From Bacteroidota bacterium (lineage in GTDB: Bacteria > Bacteroidota > Bacteroidia > Bacteroidales > Dysgonomonadaceae): DNA of 64,000 bases. Location of the stretch: NCBI GenBank assembly GCA_023388315.1, contig JAEWGM010000041.1, positions 34,505-98,504 of the forward strand, given 5' to 3'. Under the pieces are notes generated by a model, which was not told the origin of the DNA, searched no databases, and saw only the letters and a list, made by a program, of their open reading frames with translations. Shown here piece after piece: positions 51,270-59,916 of the stretch. The first letter of the stretch is position 1, and the number at the start of each line of letters is the position of its first letter. Position numbers and translations under genes: made by a program.

Positions 51270-52169
51270 TTAATTTGATTTGTCTTTGATTATGAGCGTT
51301 GAGGGGAGTGAATCCGTCCATTGCAACGCGGAGCTGATAAGTTTATCCCATCCTTCAATTCCCACAACCACTAAATCTTGTTGTTGAATGAAATCGTGCT
51401 CAATTTTTTTGTTGTTATCCCAGATGTAGATGCGGCCGTCGGTTTTTTTCTGCATAAACTGATACAGTTTTTGCACTTTAGGGTGGGATTCAATAATGCC
51501 GATGGCATCCCACACCATTACTTTCACCTTTTCTTTTTGAGCGATTTGATAAATATAGGTAAAAAGGTGAATATCTTCTTTGTCTAAAATGGGAACAAAT
51601 ATTTTTCGCGTTTCGCTGAAATCGTTCATTACAAAAACGCCTGTCGCGTGTGGGTTCCTGTTCAATAATGTGGCAACGCTGGTGAGGGAGCGCACTTCGT
51701 TTTCGTTGAAATGGCGCTCCATTTGCTGCTCGCCACCGGAGAGGGAGTCTCTCTTCAGGCTCAAGTATTTAGACCACAGCATGGGGTTGAACACCTGTTT
51801 GCCGATTCCTAACAAAATGAGGTTGCAATCGTATTTTTCGGCATAATCCAAAATGTCGGACACATAATCGTTGGATGTTTCAACAAACGTGCGGATGGTG
51901 ATGTGGTTTTTCTCCGTTTTTTCAATCATCCGCGAGAAGAGCGCACTTTTATAAATATTGACATCTTCAATGGCCTGCATTTCTTCTTCACTGATGAAGT
52001 GAAGTACGGTGATGGACGATTTTTCCGATTTGGCACGGGCAATATCCACCGCTAAGGAACAAAGCGCGTTTCCGGTTTCGGGCCTTGAAAAACAGATGAG
52101 CGCGTTCACCGGTTTTTTTAGTTCGGCTTCGGCATCGATTTTATTGACAAGAATATCCAAAAAATCCAT
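51270..52169 (-). CDS. Universal-stress-protein-like protein (antiporter C-terminal domain type)
   Basis: A 299-residue protein with two USP-like alpha/beta halves. The first half contains LICFSRPETGNALCSLAVDIA and LILLGIGKQVFNPMLWSKYLSLKRDSL; the second resembles it (IFVPILDKEDIHLFTYIYQIAQKE). Such pairs resemble the cytoplasmic C-terminal domain of Bacteroidetes cation:proton antiporters, here as a free-standing protein. The usual GxxGxxxxS ATP loop of true USPs is not clearly present. It lies between the SerB and TPR genes in one operon. Role unknown. Confidence 0.55.
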   Translation of the reverse strand: MDFLDILVNKIDAEAELKKPVNALICFSRPETGNALCSLAVDIARAKSEKSSITVLHFISEEEMQAIEDVNIYKSALFSRMIEKTEKNHITIRTFVETSNDYVSDILDYAEKYDCNLILLGIGKQVFNPMLWSKYLSLKRDSLSGGEQQMERHFNENEVRSLTSVATLLNRNPHATGVFVMNDFSETRKIFVPILDKEDIHLFTYIYQIAQKEKVKVMVWDAIGIIESHPKVQKLYQFMQKKTDGRIYIWDNNKKIEHDFIQQQDLVVVGIEGWDKLISSALQWTDSLPSTLIIKDKSN

Positions 52170-52185
52170 AGTAGTTGCTGTTTGG

Positions 52186-53418
52186 TTAGCTGTTCAGTAA
52201 TTTGCTGTCGAGCATAGAGTCCTTGTAACCAAGGAAATAAAGAATGCCGTCGATTCCAACGGTGGAAAGCGACTGACGCGCGGTTTGTTTTACTTTTGGC
52301 TTGGCGTGAAACGCAATTCCCAAACCGGCGATGCCCAACATGGCCAAATCGTTGGCGCCATCGCCCACGGCCACCGTTTGCCGAAGGTCTATGCGCTCTA
52401 CCTGCGCGATAAGGCGCAACAATTCCGCTTTTCGTTTTCCATCCACAATATCGCCAATGTAGTTTCCGGTAAGTTTGCCGTTTTCAATTTCCAACTCATT
52501 GGCGTACATGTAATCGAACCCGTATTTTTCTTTCAAATAATTGCCAAAATAGGTGAATCCCCCCGATAAAATGGCGGTTTTAAAGCCCACTTTTTGCAAC
52601 ACTTTCATCAACACGTCTAAGCCTTCGGTTATGGGCAGGTTTTCGGCAATTTCTTGCAGAACGGAAACATCCAACCCTTTCAATAGCTTAACGCGTTGTT
52701 TAAAACTTTCCACAAAATCGATATCGCCCCGCATAGCCGACTCGGTAATGGCTTTTACTTTGTCGCCCACACCGGCTTTTATGGCCAGTTCGTCAATCAC
52801 TTCGGTTTGAATAAGCGTGGAGTCCATATCAAAACAAATAAGACGGCGCATACGGCGATACATGCTTTCTTCCTGAAAAGAAATATCGAAATTCAATTCC
52901 GAGGATAAATCCAAAAAAGACTCTTGCATTTGCTCTTTATTTGTGGGCGTGCCTCTTACAGACAACTCCACACACGATTTCGGCGCCCGCTGCTCTTCAT
53001 CCAAAGGCACGCGGCCGGTGAGACGCACAATGTTGTCGATATTCAATTGTTGCTCCGCAATAATTTTTGACACGGCGGCTATTTGCTTGGCAGTGAGCAC
53101 TCTCCCTAGCAATGTGATGATGTATCGGTTTTTCCCTTGCATGTTCACCCAATTGGAATACGTTTCTGTGGTGATGGGCGAAAACCGGATGTTCACATCC
53201 ATTTCGTAAGCCTTGAAGAGCAGGTCTTTTAAAATGTCGCCGGAGTTGTTGTTCATTGCGCGAAACAAAATGCCGAGCGATAAATTCCGGTGAATATCAG
53301 ACTGACCGATATCCAAAATAAACGCGCCGTGTTTGGCTAAAATCTCCGTTAACGCTGCCGTTAATCCCGGTTTGTCTTCACCGTTGATGTTCAGTAAAAT
53401 TATTTCGGAATTTTCCAT
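52186..53418 (-). CDS. serB: Phosphoserine phosphatase with N-terminal ACT domains
   Basis: A 410-residue protein. About 200 N-terminal residues hold two ACT-like regulatory domains (EDKPGLTAALTEILAKHGAFILDI, GRVLTAKQIAAVSKII), followed by a HAD phosphatase: CFDMDSTLIQTEVIDELA (DxDxT), LSGGFTYF, and VGDGANDLAMLG. It catalyses the last step of serine biosynthesis. The long two-ACT form is common in Bacteroidetes and mycobacteria and suggests serine-responsive control. Confidence 0.92.
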   Translation of the reverse strand: MENSEIILLNINGEDKPGLTAALTEILAKHGAFILDIGQSDIHRNLSLGILFRAMNNNSGDILKDLLFKAYEMDVNIRFSPITTETYSNWVNMQGKNRYIITLLGRVLTAKQIAAVSKIIAEQQLNIDNIVRLTGRVPLDEEQRAPKSCVELSVRGTPTNKEQMQESFLDLSSELNFDISFQEESMYRRMRRLICFDMDSTLIQTEVIDELAIKAGVGDKVKAITESAMRGDIDFVESFKQRVKLLKGLDVSVLQEIAENLPITEGLDVLMKVLQKVGFKTAILSGGFTYFGNYLKEKYGFDYMYANELEIENGKLTGNYIGDIVDGKRKAELLRLIAQVERIDLRQTVAVGDGANDLAMLGIAGLGIAFHAKPKVKQTARQSLSTVGIDGILYFLGYKDSMLDSKLLNS

Positions 53419-53433
53419 AGTGTCAAATATTTA

Positions 53434-54276
53434 TCAAATGAGAGGAAGCGATACTTGTGAGTAGATGTCCTCGATGTCGTTTTTAGTAATTTTGTTAAAA
53501 TCTTCTTCGCGAACGGTGATGATTAATCCCGCCATATCCAACGCGCCGGGGCTAATGAGCAATTGCTTAGCGCCTTGCGCGGCGTATTGCGTGGGGCGAT
53601 GTGCTTTTCGGGGAAAAACGTGCACGGTGAATGTGTCGTTTTGCATAAACGCGATGACATTCATCATAGGCTCTTCCTCTTCGGGCTGACGCGCGTGCAA
53701 GTATTGATAAACGCTTTCAAATAAATCTTCGCACTCTTGCTTGTTTTTGCTCTCAATCACCATACAAGAGCGAAGCTCATTATCGCCTTGCAGCAATTCC
53801 GGGGTTTTCAGTCCGGCTTGAAAGTGGAAGTGGTCGGGTGCCGATGCGCCGCATTTCGGGCCGTTGTAAAACACAATATAATCAGGCAATAACCGTGCCA
53901 ATTCCAACATATCGCCAATTTTTTTTCTGATGCGCTGTGGCACGTGCGAATGCAACGGAACGGTTAAATGGTTACGAAGAATGGGAAACGGATTGCACAA
54001 AATGATGTACTTATCCAGAAACTCAATTCCTTTTTGTTCTGGCGGGCGATTGGCTTCGCACAAAAAACAAGGGCGTTTTTCGATCTCTTTTTTATCGATT
54101 TTCGCTGCCGTGGAAACCATTCTCGCCGGATTAATCTGCACTTTTGCCGAAATGTTGTCACCCCACGAAAAATCGTTGGTTCGTATAGCGTCTAACTGTT
54201 CAATTGACTTTCCAAGTTGCTTCCATTCCTGCCGTTGCAGGGCAAATAAATTATCTATTTCTTTTTGAAGGCTCAT
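53434..54276 (-). CDS. DUF4922 HIT-like protein
   Basis: A 280-residue protein assigned to DUF4922, a HIT-superfamily relative with an ATP-adenylyltransferase-like fold. Visible are a FLCEANRPPEQKG zinc-type segment, a FPILRNHLTVPLHSH block and SAPDHFHFQAG, which carries the HxHxQ histidine-triad-like motif. The activity is unknown; a nucleotidyl transfer or hydrolysis is plausible. It is the first gene of the operon that continues with serB. Confidence 0.82.
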   Translation of the reverse strand: MSLQKEIDNLFALQRQEWKQLGKSIEQLDAIRTNDFSWGDNISAKVQINPARMVSTAAKIDKKEIEKRPCFLCEANRPPEQKGIEFLDKYIILCNPFPILRNHLTVPLHSHVPQRIRKKIGDMLELARLLPDYIVFYNGPKCGASAPDHFHFQAGLKTPELLQGDNELRSCMVIESKNKQECEDLFESVYQYLHARQPEEEEPMMNVIAFMQNDTFTVHVFPRKAHRPTQYAAQGAKQLLISPGALDMAGLIITVREEDFNKITKNDIEDIYSQVSLPLI

Positions 54277-54364
54277 ATTGTAAATTTGATAAACAAAGAT
54301 AGGGATATTTTCCGTGTTGTGGCAAAATGGTTCTCAAAAATGACTTTTTCAATAAAAAAACCGT

Positions 54365-54448
54365 TTTGGGTTAGCTCACCCAACGCTCACCGCTCAATGC
54401 CCAACGCTCATCGCTCCCCGCCCAACGCTCATCGCTCCCCGCCCAAAA
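54365..54448. repeat. Degenerate short tandem repeat (ccaacgctcatcgctcccc type)
   Basis: Units such as cccaacgctcaccgctc and cccaacgctcatcgctccccg repeat four times, between the DUF4922 gene and the lipoprotein gene. Confidence 0.65.
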
Positions 54449-54485
54449 TGTTTTACATTAATACCGTGTGTATTACTATTTTTTG

Positions 54486-54493
54486 TACCTTTG
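54486..54493 (+). promoter_or_regulatory. Bacteroidetes -7 box for the DUF4348 gene
   Basis: tacctttg exact, 30 bp before the ATG. Confidence 0.5.
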
Positions 54494-54522
54494 ATATCAT
54501 TAAAATTATTTGAACACATTTT

Positions 54523-55026
54523 ATGAACAGATTATACCTCATACTTTCAGCGATAATTTTCTTGGGCGTGCTCTCTTGTACCCAAAAATCGGAGGAGAAA
54601 AAAACGGATAGGAAGATACCCACTGAGAGCGTAAAAGAAACGCCTGAACAAAATGTCCGTACTCCTGAGCAACCGGCAAACGCGGAAGATTTTTATGCTT
54701 TTCTCGAAAAATTCAATAAGGAAGAGAATTTTCAGTTAAAGCGAATTATTTTCCCCATTACCGTCACCATCCCCGATACCGAGCATCAGGGTATGGCGCC
54801 CACGCAAGAGTCGGTAACGAAATATGAATGGGAGCCGCTGGACCTTACGTATGACAGTACGTATGTTACGCGCGATTACGACAAGTATTACCAAACCATT
54901 GATTTTCGCAACGATACCGCGGTGGTGGAATTGCGCGGGATAAACAATGGAATTTATGCCGATTATTATTTCAAATTAATTGATAATGAGTGGTTTTTGG
55001 TGACGTTGAATGAGGCATCGTTCTAA
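54523..55026 (+). CDS. DUF4348 lipoprotein
   Basis: A 167-residue protein with a lipoprotein signal (lipobox GVLSC around residue 19), a Glu/Lys/Pro-rich spacer (about 22-52) and a C-terminal domain matching DUF4348 (ENFQLKRIIFPI, YDSTYVTRDYDKYYQTIDFRN, IDNEWFLVTL). Such proteins are outer-membrane or periplasmic lipoproteins of Bacteroidales with unknown function. Its last bases (55023-55026) overlap the convergent cdd stop. Confidence 0.8.
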   Translation: MNRLYLILSAIIFLGVLSCTQKSEEKKTDRKIPTESVKETPEQNVRTPEQPANAEDFYAFLEKFNKEENFQLKRIIFPITVTIPDTEHQGMAPTQESVTKYEWEPLDLTYDSTYVTRDYDKYYQTIDFRNDTAVVELRGINNGIYADYYFKLIDNEWFLVTLNEASF

Positions 55027-55508
55027 ACCTGTTGCAACATTTCATCTCCAAAACTTAACGGTAGCAACTCTTGAATGCTGTTTGCCACGTACACGCCATC
55101 GGCGCTGTACATCAGTATTTTCATCGGATTTTTATACCGGTTTTCCACCTCAAGCAGCACTTGACGGCATGCGCCACAGGGTGTAATCACATCTTTGGTG
55201 AATTGCCCGTTGTGGTAAGCGGCAATGGCAATGGCGTTCACTTTTTTATGAGGATGGGTGGCGTTGGCGTAGAAAACAACGGTTCGTTCGGCGCACAACC
55301 CCGATGGGTAGGCGGCATTTTCTTGGTTGTTGCCCGGAATAATTTCACCGCCTTCCAGTAAAACCGCGGCGCCCACTTTGAAGTGAGAATAAGGCGCGTA
55401 AGCGTTTTTTGTGGCATCTTTTGCCGTTTCGATAAGTTTTTTTTCGATTTCGGTGCATTCCTCTATCGGATAAACACGTATCTTTGTGGTTAATTTGATT
55501 TCCTTCAT
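55023..55508 (-). CDS. cdd: Cytidine deaminase
   Basis: About 161 residues from ATG 55508. The zinc site motifs are CAERTVVFYA (C/H-A-E with catalytic Glu) and PCGACRQVL; YAPYSHFKVGAAVLL and NQENAAYPSG line the substrate pocket. It deaminates cytidine and deoxycytidine for salvage. It starts 4 bp from the divergent glucosaminidase gene, so the two promoters lie within each other's coding sequence. Confidence 0.9.
   Translation of the reverse strand: MKEIKLTTKIRVYPIEECTEIEKKLIETAKDATKNAYAPYSHFKVGAAVLLEGGEIIPGNNQENAAYPSGLCAERTVVFYANATHPHKKVNAIAIAAYHNGQFTKDVITPCGACRQVLLEVENRYKNPMKILMYSADGVYVANSIQELLPLSFGDEMLQQV
55479..55486 (+). promoter_or_regulatory. Bacteroidetes -7 box for the LysM glucosaminidase gene, inside cdd
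   Basis: tatctttg exact; predicted start near 55493, 20 nt before ATG 55513. It lies in the 5' coding part of the oppositely directed cdd. Confidence 0.6.
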
Positions 55509-55512
55509 TGAA

Positions 55513-56451
55513 ATGTTATACGAGTTAAATCGCAAATATACATATATTTTTGTCTTATTTTTACTGTTTGGCACGATAAAAACATACGGACAAACAAGAA
55601 ACAGAATTTACGAAGATTATATTAAAAAATACAGCCCCGTTGCCGTGCAGCATATGGAACGATACAACATTCCGGCATCCATTAAATTGGCGCAGGGATT
55701 ATTGGAATCGGGGGCGGGGATGAGCGATTTGGCGCGCCGCTCCAACAACCACTTCGGAATAAAATGCCATCGTAATTGGACGGGCCCGCGCGTGTATGCA
55801 GCCGATGATTTGCCCAACGATTGTTTTCGAAAATATTCACGCGTGGAAGATTCTTACCGTGACCACTCCGAATTTCTTGTGTCCGGAGGCCGCTATCGCG
55901 ATCTGTTCAAATTATCGGTAACCGATTACAAAGGGTGGGCAAGAGGCCTCCAAAAATCGGGATACGCCACCGATAGGGCTTACGCCAATAAATTAATCAA
56001 GCTGATAGAAGATTACGAACTCTATCGGTACGATGACAAAAAATATCGCCGTGGCGTAACTCGTGCGCAGCGCGCCCAACAAAGAGCCACCGAAGCGGCA
56101 CAAGTAACCTGGACGCATCAACCCTACAAAACGCACGGCTTGGTGTATGTGATTGCCGTGGATGGAGATTCGTTTGAGAGTATCGCGCGTGAATTTGGTT
56201 TCAAAGCGAAAGATTTGCAGAAATTCAACGAGGTGCCCGAAGATTTCCCACTGAGCGATGGCGATATTGTTTACTTTCAAAAGAAAAAACCGCGTGCCGA
56301 TAAGCCTTATTTTGAACACGTGGTGCAAGTAGGCGAGTCCATGTACAGCATCTCGCAAAAATACGGCATTCAGGTGCGCAATTTATACAGGTTAAACAAA
56401 AAAAGTTACGAGTACATCCCCGAAGAGGGCGATATACTGAAATTAAGATAA
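55513..56451 (+). CDS. Exported glucosaminidase with two LysM domains
   Basis: A 312-residue protein. After a signal-like N-terminus (IFVLFLLFGTIKTYGQ), a glucosaminidase domain (about 35-165; PASIKLAQGLLESGAG, NNHFGIKCH and YRDHSEFLV) of the FlgJ/AcmA type cleaves glycan strands of peptidoglycan. The C-terminal region holds two LysM repeats (about 205-250 and 265-310; VIAVDGDSFESIAREFG, VVQVGESMYSISQKYG). The ATG at 55513 is preferred: the longer frame from 55486 lies upstream of the transcript start. DUF4290 follows 2 bp later. Confidence 0.88.
   Translation: MLYELNRKYTYIFVLFLLFGTIKTYGQTRNRIYEDYIKKYSPVAVQHMERYNIPASIKLAQGLLESGAGMSDLARRSNNHFGIKCHRNWTGPRVYAADDLPNDCFRKYSRVEDSYRDHSEFLVSGGRYRDLFKLSVTDYKGWARGLQKSGYATDRAYANKLIKLIEDYELYRYDDKKYRRGVTRAQRAQQRATEAAQVTWTHQPYKTHGLVYVIAVDGDSFESIAREFGFKAKDLQKFNEVPEDFPLSDGDIVYFQKKKPRADKPYFEHVVQVGESMYSISQKYGIQVRNLYRLNKKSYEYIPEEGDILKLR
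55533..55540 (-). promoter_or_regulatory. Bacteroidetes -7 box for cdd, inside the glucosaminidase gene
   Basis: The minus strand reads tatatttg exact; predicted start near 55526, 18 nt before the cdd ATG. Confidence 0.55.
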
Positions 56452-56453
56452 TT

Positions 56454-57050
56454 ATGATATACAATACACAAAAAAAGAAATTAGCATTGCCGGAGTACGG
56501 CCGCAATATCCAGAATATGGTAGACCATTGTGTGGCCATTGAAGACAGGGAAGAACGCAAAAAATGCGCTTATTCCGTGGTGGATATTATGGGGCAAATG
56601 TTCCCTCACTTGCGCGATGTGAACGATTTTAAACACATTTTGTGGGACCACTTGGCCATTATGTCTGATTTTAAACTCGATATTGATTATCCGTATGAGG
56701 GAGTCATCACAAAAGAGGAGCTGTATTCATCGCCCGGACATCTAGAATATAGCCGTCCCACAATGAAATACCGCCACTACGGCAAAATTTTGGAAAGGAT
56801 GATTAAAATTGCCGCCGATATGGAAGAAGGCGACAAAAAAGAACACCTGAAAAAATTGCTGGTTAACCAAATGAAAAAATCGTACACGCAGTGGAACAAA
56901 GATGTGGACGATGAAAAAATATTTCAAGATTTATATGAAATATCGGAAGGAAAAATAAAACTTTCTTCCGAAACATACACCATTCCCAATGTGAAGGTGA
57001 ACCCCAGCAGAGATAAACTGAAAAACATTAGAGTGCAACGCAGAAGATAA
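56454..57050 (+). CDS. DUF4290 domain protein
   Basis: A 198-residue Bacteroidetes-specific protein. PEYGRNIQNMVDHCVAIEDREERKKCA and DHLAIMSDFKLDIDYPYE are typical of DUF4290; the C-terminus is basic. It has no membrane segment or signal. Function unknown. It is placed between the LysM glucosaminidase and rimM in one rightward operon (gaps 2 and 8 bp), and the same neighbourhood is conserved in Bacteroidetes as far as I recall. Confidence 0.88.
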   Translation: MIYNTQKKKLALPEYGRNIQNMVDHCVAIEDREERKKCAYSVVDIMGQMFPHLRDVNDFKHILWDHLAIMSDFKLDIDYPYEGVITKEELYSSPGHLEYSRPTMKYRHYGKILERMIKIAADMEEGDKKEHLKKLLVNQMKKSYTQWNKDVDDEKIFQDLYEISEGKIKLSSETYTIPNVKVNPSRDKLKNIRVQRRR

Positions 57051-57058
57051 ATTGAAGA

Positions 57059-57580
57059 ATGATTTCTTTTAACGACATCGCCAAAGTGGGGCGCACACAA
57101 AAGCCGCACGGCATTAAAGGAGAGATAAACGTTGTTTTCAAAAAACCGGAGTATGCAGATATTGACACCGATTTTTATTTTCTGGAAATTGACGGCATTC
57201 CCGTTCCTTTTTTCGTGGAAGAATTCACTTATAGCACCGATGTGGCTGCCCGTGTGAAATTCGAGGATGTCCCCGATGAAACCAAAGCCTCGGCGTATGC
57301 CAACCTCGATGTGTACCTGCCTGTGGAAGAGGTGAGAAAATCGCACCGCGGTGATGAACCGTCGTGGGATTTTTTTATCGGATATAGCATTGTAAGTGAG
57401 TCCGAGCATTTGGGAACCATAGAAAATGTGGACGATTCCACGCTCAATGTGCTTTTTATCGTGAAGAACGATGATAACGAATTGCTCATCCCCGCCACGG
57501 AAGATTTCATCGTGAATATCGACGAAGAAAAACGCGTTATTACAATGAACCTTCCCGAAGGGCTTATTGACCACGATTGA
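57059..57580 (+). CDS. rimM: Ribosome maturation factor RimM
   Basis: A 173-residue protein with the RimM N-terminal beta-barrel (VGRTQKPHGIKGEINVVF) and PRC-barrel C-terminal domain (WDFFIGYSIVSESEHLGTIEN, NELLIPATEDFIVNID). It binds S19 and helps 30S head maturation. The usual partners rpsP and trmD are not adjacent; rplS is elsewhere in the window. Confidence 0.92.
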   Translation: MISFNDIAKVGRTQKPHGIKGEINVVFKKPEYADIDTDFYFLEIDGIPVPFFVEEFTYSTDVAARVKFEDVPDETKASAYANLDVYLPVEEVRKSHRGDEPSWDFFIGYSIVSESEHLGTIENVDDSTLNVLFIVKNDDNELLIPATEDFIVNIDEEKRVITMNLPEGLIDHD

Positions 57581-57585
57581 ATTAA

Positions 57586-58611
57586 ATGGCCTCAACTCAT
57601 ACCAACCATTCCGTGTCGTTCCTGCAACTGAACAATGTAACCATCGGTTATCCGGCGAAAAAAGGGCCAAAGGTTATCCAATCGGCACTTCAACTTTCGG
57701 CAGAGCGGGGCGAGTTGATTGCGCTAATCGGGAAAAACGGTTGTGGAAAATCTACCTTACTGCGTTCCATTGCCTGCTTGCAGCCTTTATTGGGCGGCAC
57801 CATTTTGTTAAACGGAGAAAACATTCACGATAAAACCCCAAAAGAGCGCGCCAAATTAATTTCGGTGGTGCTTACCACCCGGCAATCGGTGGCGTCTTTC
57901 ACGGTAAAAGAACTCATTTCTATAGGCCGCGACCCTTACACGGGTTGGCTGGGAAGCCTGTCGCCGGAGGATGAGCAAATTATCGGCGAAGCCATTGAAG
58001 CCACTTACCTGAAAGGTTTTGAAACCCGCAATATTCACGAACTTTCCGACGGGGAACGCCAGCGCGTTTTTATCGCGCGCGCCTTGGCGCAAGATACGCC
58101 CGTGATTTTGTTGGATGAACCCACATCGCATCTCGATTTGCCCAACCGCATCAACGTGTTGCTATTGCTTCAAAAGTTGGCACGCGAAACGCGAAAAACC
58201 ATTTTCATTTCCACGCACGAATTGGAGACAGCCATGCAAGTGGCCGATAAAATATGGCTGATGGAGAAAAATAATGGCGTTACGGTGGGCGCGCCGGAAG
58301 ATATGGTGCTGAATGGAGATTTTGATAAAGTATTTCGGCATCATTCGTATGAATTTGATAAGGAATTCGGCAGTTTTGTGGTGCAAAAACAGCTAAACAA
58401 ACTTGTTCGCACACAGGTGGAAAATCCCAACGGACTGATGGCGCGATGGACCACCAAAGCCTTGTCGCGCAAAGGGTACAAAATTGACACTAACGCCCCG
58501 GTAACGGTGGAAGTGGACGAGCAGAACAACCAATGGCACATCCACACCGCTGATTCATCCACAACCACCACCACCATTGACGAATTGCTGCGCGTTTTGT
58601 CGGAAGAATAA
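57586..58611 (+). CDS. FecE/FepC-type ABC transporter ATP-binding protein, orphan, with C-terminal extension
   Basis: A 341-residue ABC ATPase of the iron-siderophore/heme subfamily. Walker A is GKNGCGKST (about residue 47), the signature is LSDGERQRV (about 150), and Walker B is VILLDEPTSHLD. About 75 C-terminal residues after the nucleotide-binding domain (from about 265) are unusual: they include LMARWTTKALSRKGYKI and end in a Thr-rich segment. No permease or binding-protein gene is adjacent. It starts 5 bp after rimM. Confidence 0.85.
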   Translation: MASTHTNHSVSFLQLNNVTIGYPAKKGPKVIQSALQLSAERGELIALIGKNGCGKSTLLRSIACLQPLLGGTILLNGENIHDKTPKERAKLISVVLTTRQSVASFTVKELISIGRDPYTGWLGSLSPEDEQIIGEAIEATYLKGFETRNIHELSDGERQRVFIARALAQDTPVILLDEPTSHLDLPNRINVLLLLQKLARETRKTIFISTHELETAMQVADKIWLMEKNNGVTVGAPEDMVLNGDFDKVFRHHSYEFDKEFGSFVVQKQLNKLVRTQVENPNGLMARWTTKALSRKGYKIDTNAPVTVEVDEQNNQWHIHTADSSTTTTTIDELLRVLSEE

Positions 58612-58667
58612 AAATCGCGCATCGTAAATTCCAAGACAACCATAACCTCCCGCGTCTCATTTTTTAT

Positions 58668-58675
58668 TATCTTTG
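58668..58675 (+). promoter_or_regulatory. Bacteroidetes -7 box for dxr
   Basis: tatctttg exact, 30 bp before ATG 58706. Confidence 0.5.
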
Positions 58676-58705
58676 CACGTTTTCACCGGCCAACGGCCTC
58701 CGCAC

Positions 58706-59881
58706 ATGCAACAACAAAAAAGAAACATAGCTATTTTAGGTTCAACGGGCTCCATCGGCACGCAAGCGTTGGATGTCATCTCGCAACATCCCGATAAGTT
58801 TGAAGTATATGCGCTGGTAGCCAACAACAACATAGAACTTTTGGCGCAACAAGCGCGAGAGTTTTCACCCGAAGCAGTGGTGGTGGCCAACAAAGAGAAA
58901 TACGCGCAATTAAAAGAAATGCTGAGCGATTTGCCCATAAAAGTGTGGGCGGGGAGCGAGGCCATTTGTCAAGTGGTGCAAAGCCAACCGGTGGATATGG
59001 TGTTAACTGCCATGGTGGGCTTTTCGGGCTTGAAACCAACCATCAGCGCCATTGAAGCGGGCAAAGCCATTGCCTTGGCAAACAAAGAAACGTTGGTGGT
59101 TGCAGGCGAATTAATCACAACGCTTGCCGTACGGCATCGTGTGCCGATTTTGCCGGTAGATTCGGAACATTCGGCTATATTTCAATGTCTTAACGGTGAA
59201 GACGAAAACAAAATAGAGAAAATTCTGCTCACTGCTTCAGGTGGCCCATTTCGTGGTTTTTCCAAAAAACAATTGGAGAAAGTAACCAAAGCGCAAGCGC
59301 TGGATCACCCCAATTGGGATATGGGTGCGAAGGTGACCATCGATTCTTCTACGCTTATGAACAAAGGCTTGGAAATGATTGAAGCCAAATGGTTTTTCGA
59401 TGTGAAACCTTCGCAAATAGATATTGTGGTGCACCCGCAATCCATTGTTCACTCTATGGTGCAGTTTGAGGATACATCGGTCATGGCGCAGTTGGGGCAA
59501 CCCGATATGCGTGTGCCCATTCAATACGCTTTGTCGTATCCCGAGCGGTTGAAATCCAATTTTGAGCCGATGAACATTTTCGATGTCGCCACTCTCACGT
59601 TTGAGAAACCCGATACCGATAAATTTCGCAACCTCGCGTTTGCTTACGAAGCCATTGAAAAAGGCGGAAATATGCCGTGCGTGATGAACGCCGCAAACGA
59701 AGTGGCGGTGGCGTTGTTTTTGGAAGAAAAAGTGGGATTTTTGCAAATGAGCGATATCATAGAGCACACGATGCAAAAAGCGTCCTTTATTCAACATCCA
59801 TCGTTGAACGATTATATACAAACCGACGCCGAAGCGCGCCAAATTGCGCTGCAAGCGGCAAAAACATCTTCTAATTTCTAA
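58706..59881 (+). CDS. dxr: 1-deoxy-D-xylulose 5-phosphate reductoisomerase
   Basis: A 391-residue enzyme of the MEP isoprenoid pathway. NADPH-binding GSTGSIGTQ near the N-terminus, LANKETLVVAGE, the metal/substrate block VDSEHSAIFQCL, and TASGGPFRG are all present. The ATG at 58706 is used; an upstream TTG frame overlaps the predicted promoter. It is followed by rseP after 35 bp, an arrangement common in bacteria. Confidence 0.95.
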   Translation: MQQQKRNIAILGSTGSIGTQALDVISQHPDKFEVYALVANNNIELLAQQAREFSPEAVVVANKEKYAQLKEMLSDLPIKVWAGSEAICQVVQSQPVDMVLTAMVGFSGLKPTISAIEAGKAIALANKETLVVAGELITTLAVRHRVPILPVDSEHSAIFQCLNGEDENKIEKILLTASGGPFRGFSKKQLEKVTKAQALDHPNWDMGAKVTIDSSTLMNKGLEMIEAKWFFDVKPSQIDIVVHPQSIVHSMVQFEDTSVMAQLGQPDMRVPIQYALSYPERLKSNFEPMNIFDVATLTFEKPDTDKFRNLAFAYEAIEKGGNMPCVMNAANEVAVALFLEEKVGFLQMSDIIEHTMQKASFIQHPSLNDYIQTDAEARQIALQAAKTSSNF

Positions 59882-59907
59882 TTTCTTTACTTCTAACTTC
59901 TCTCATA
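59882..59907. repeat. Degenerate short tandem repeat (ttctaatttctaac type)
   Basis: tttctttacttctaacttct units fill most of the dxr-rseP gap. Confidence 0.45.
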
Positions 59908-59916
59908 ACAATATAA

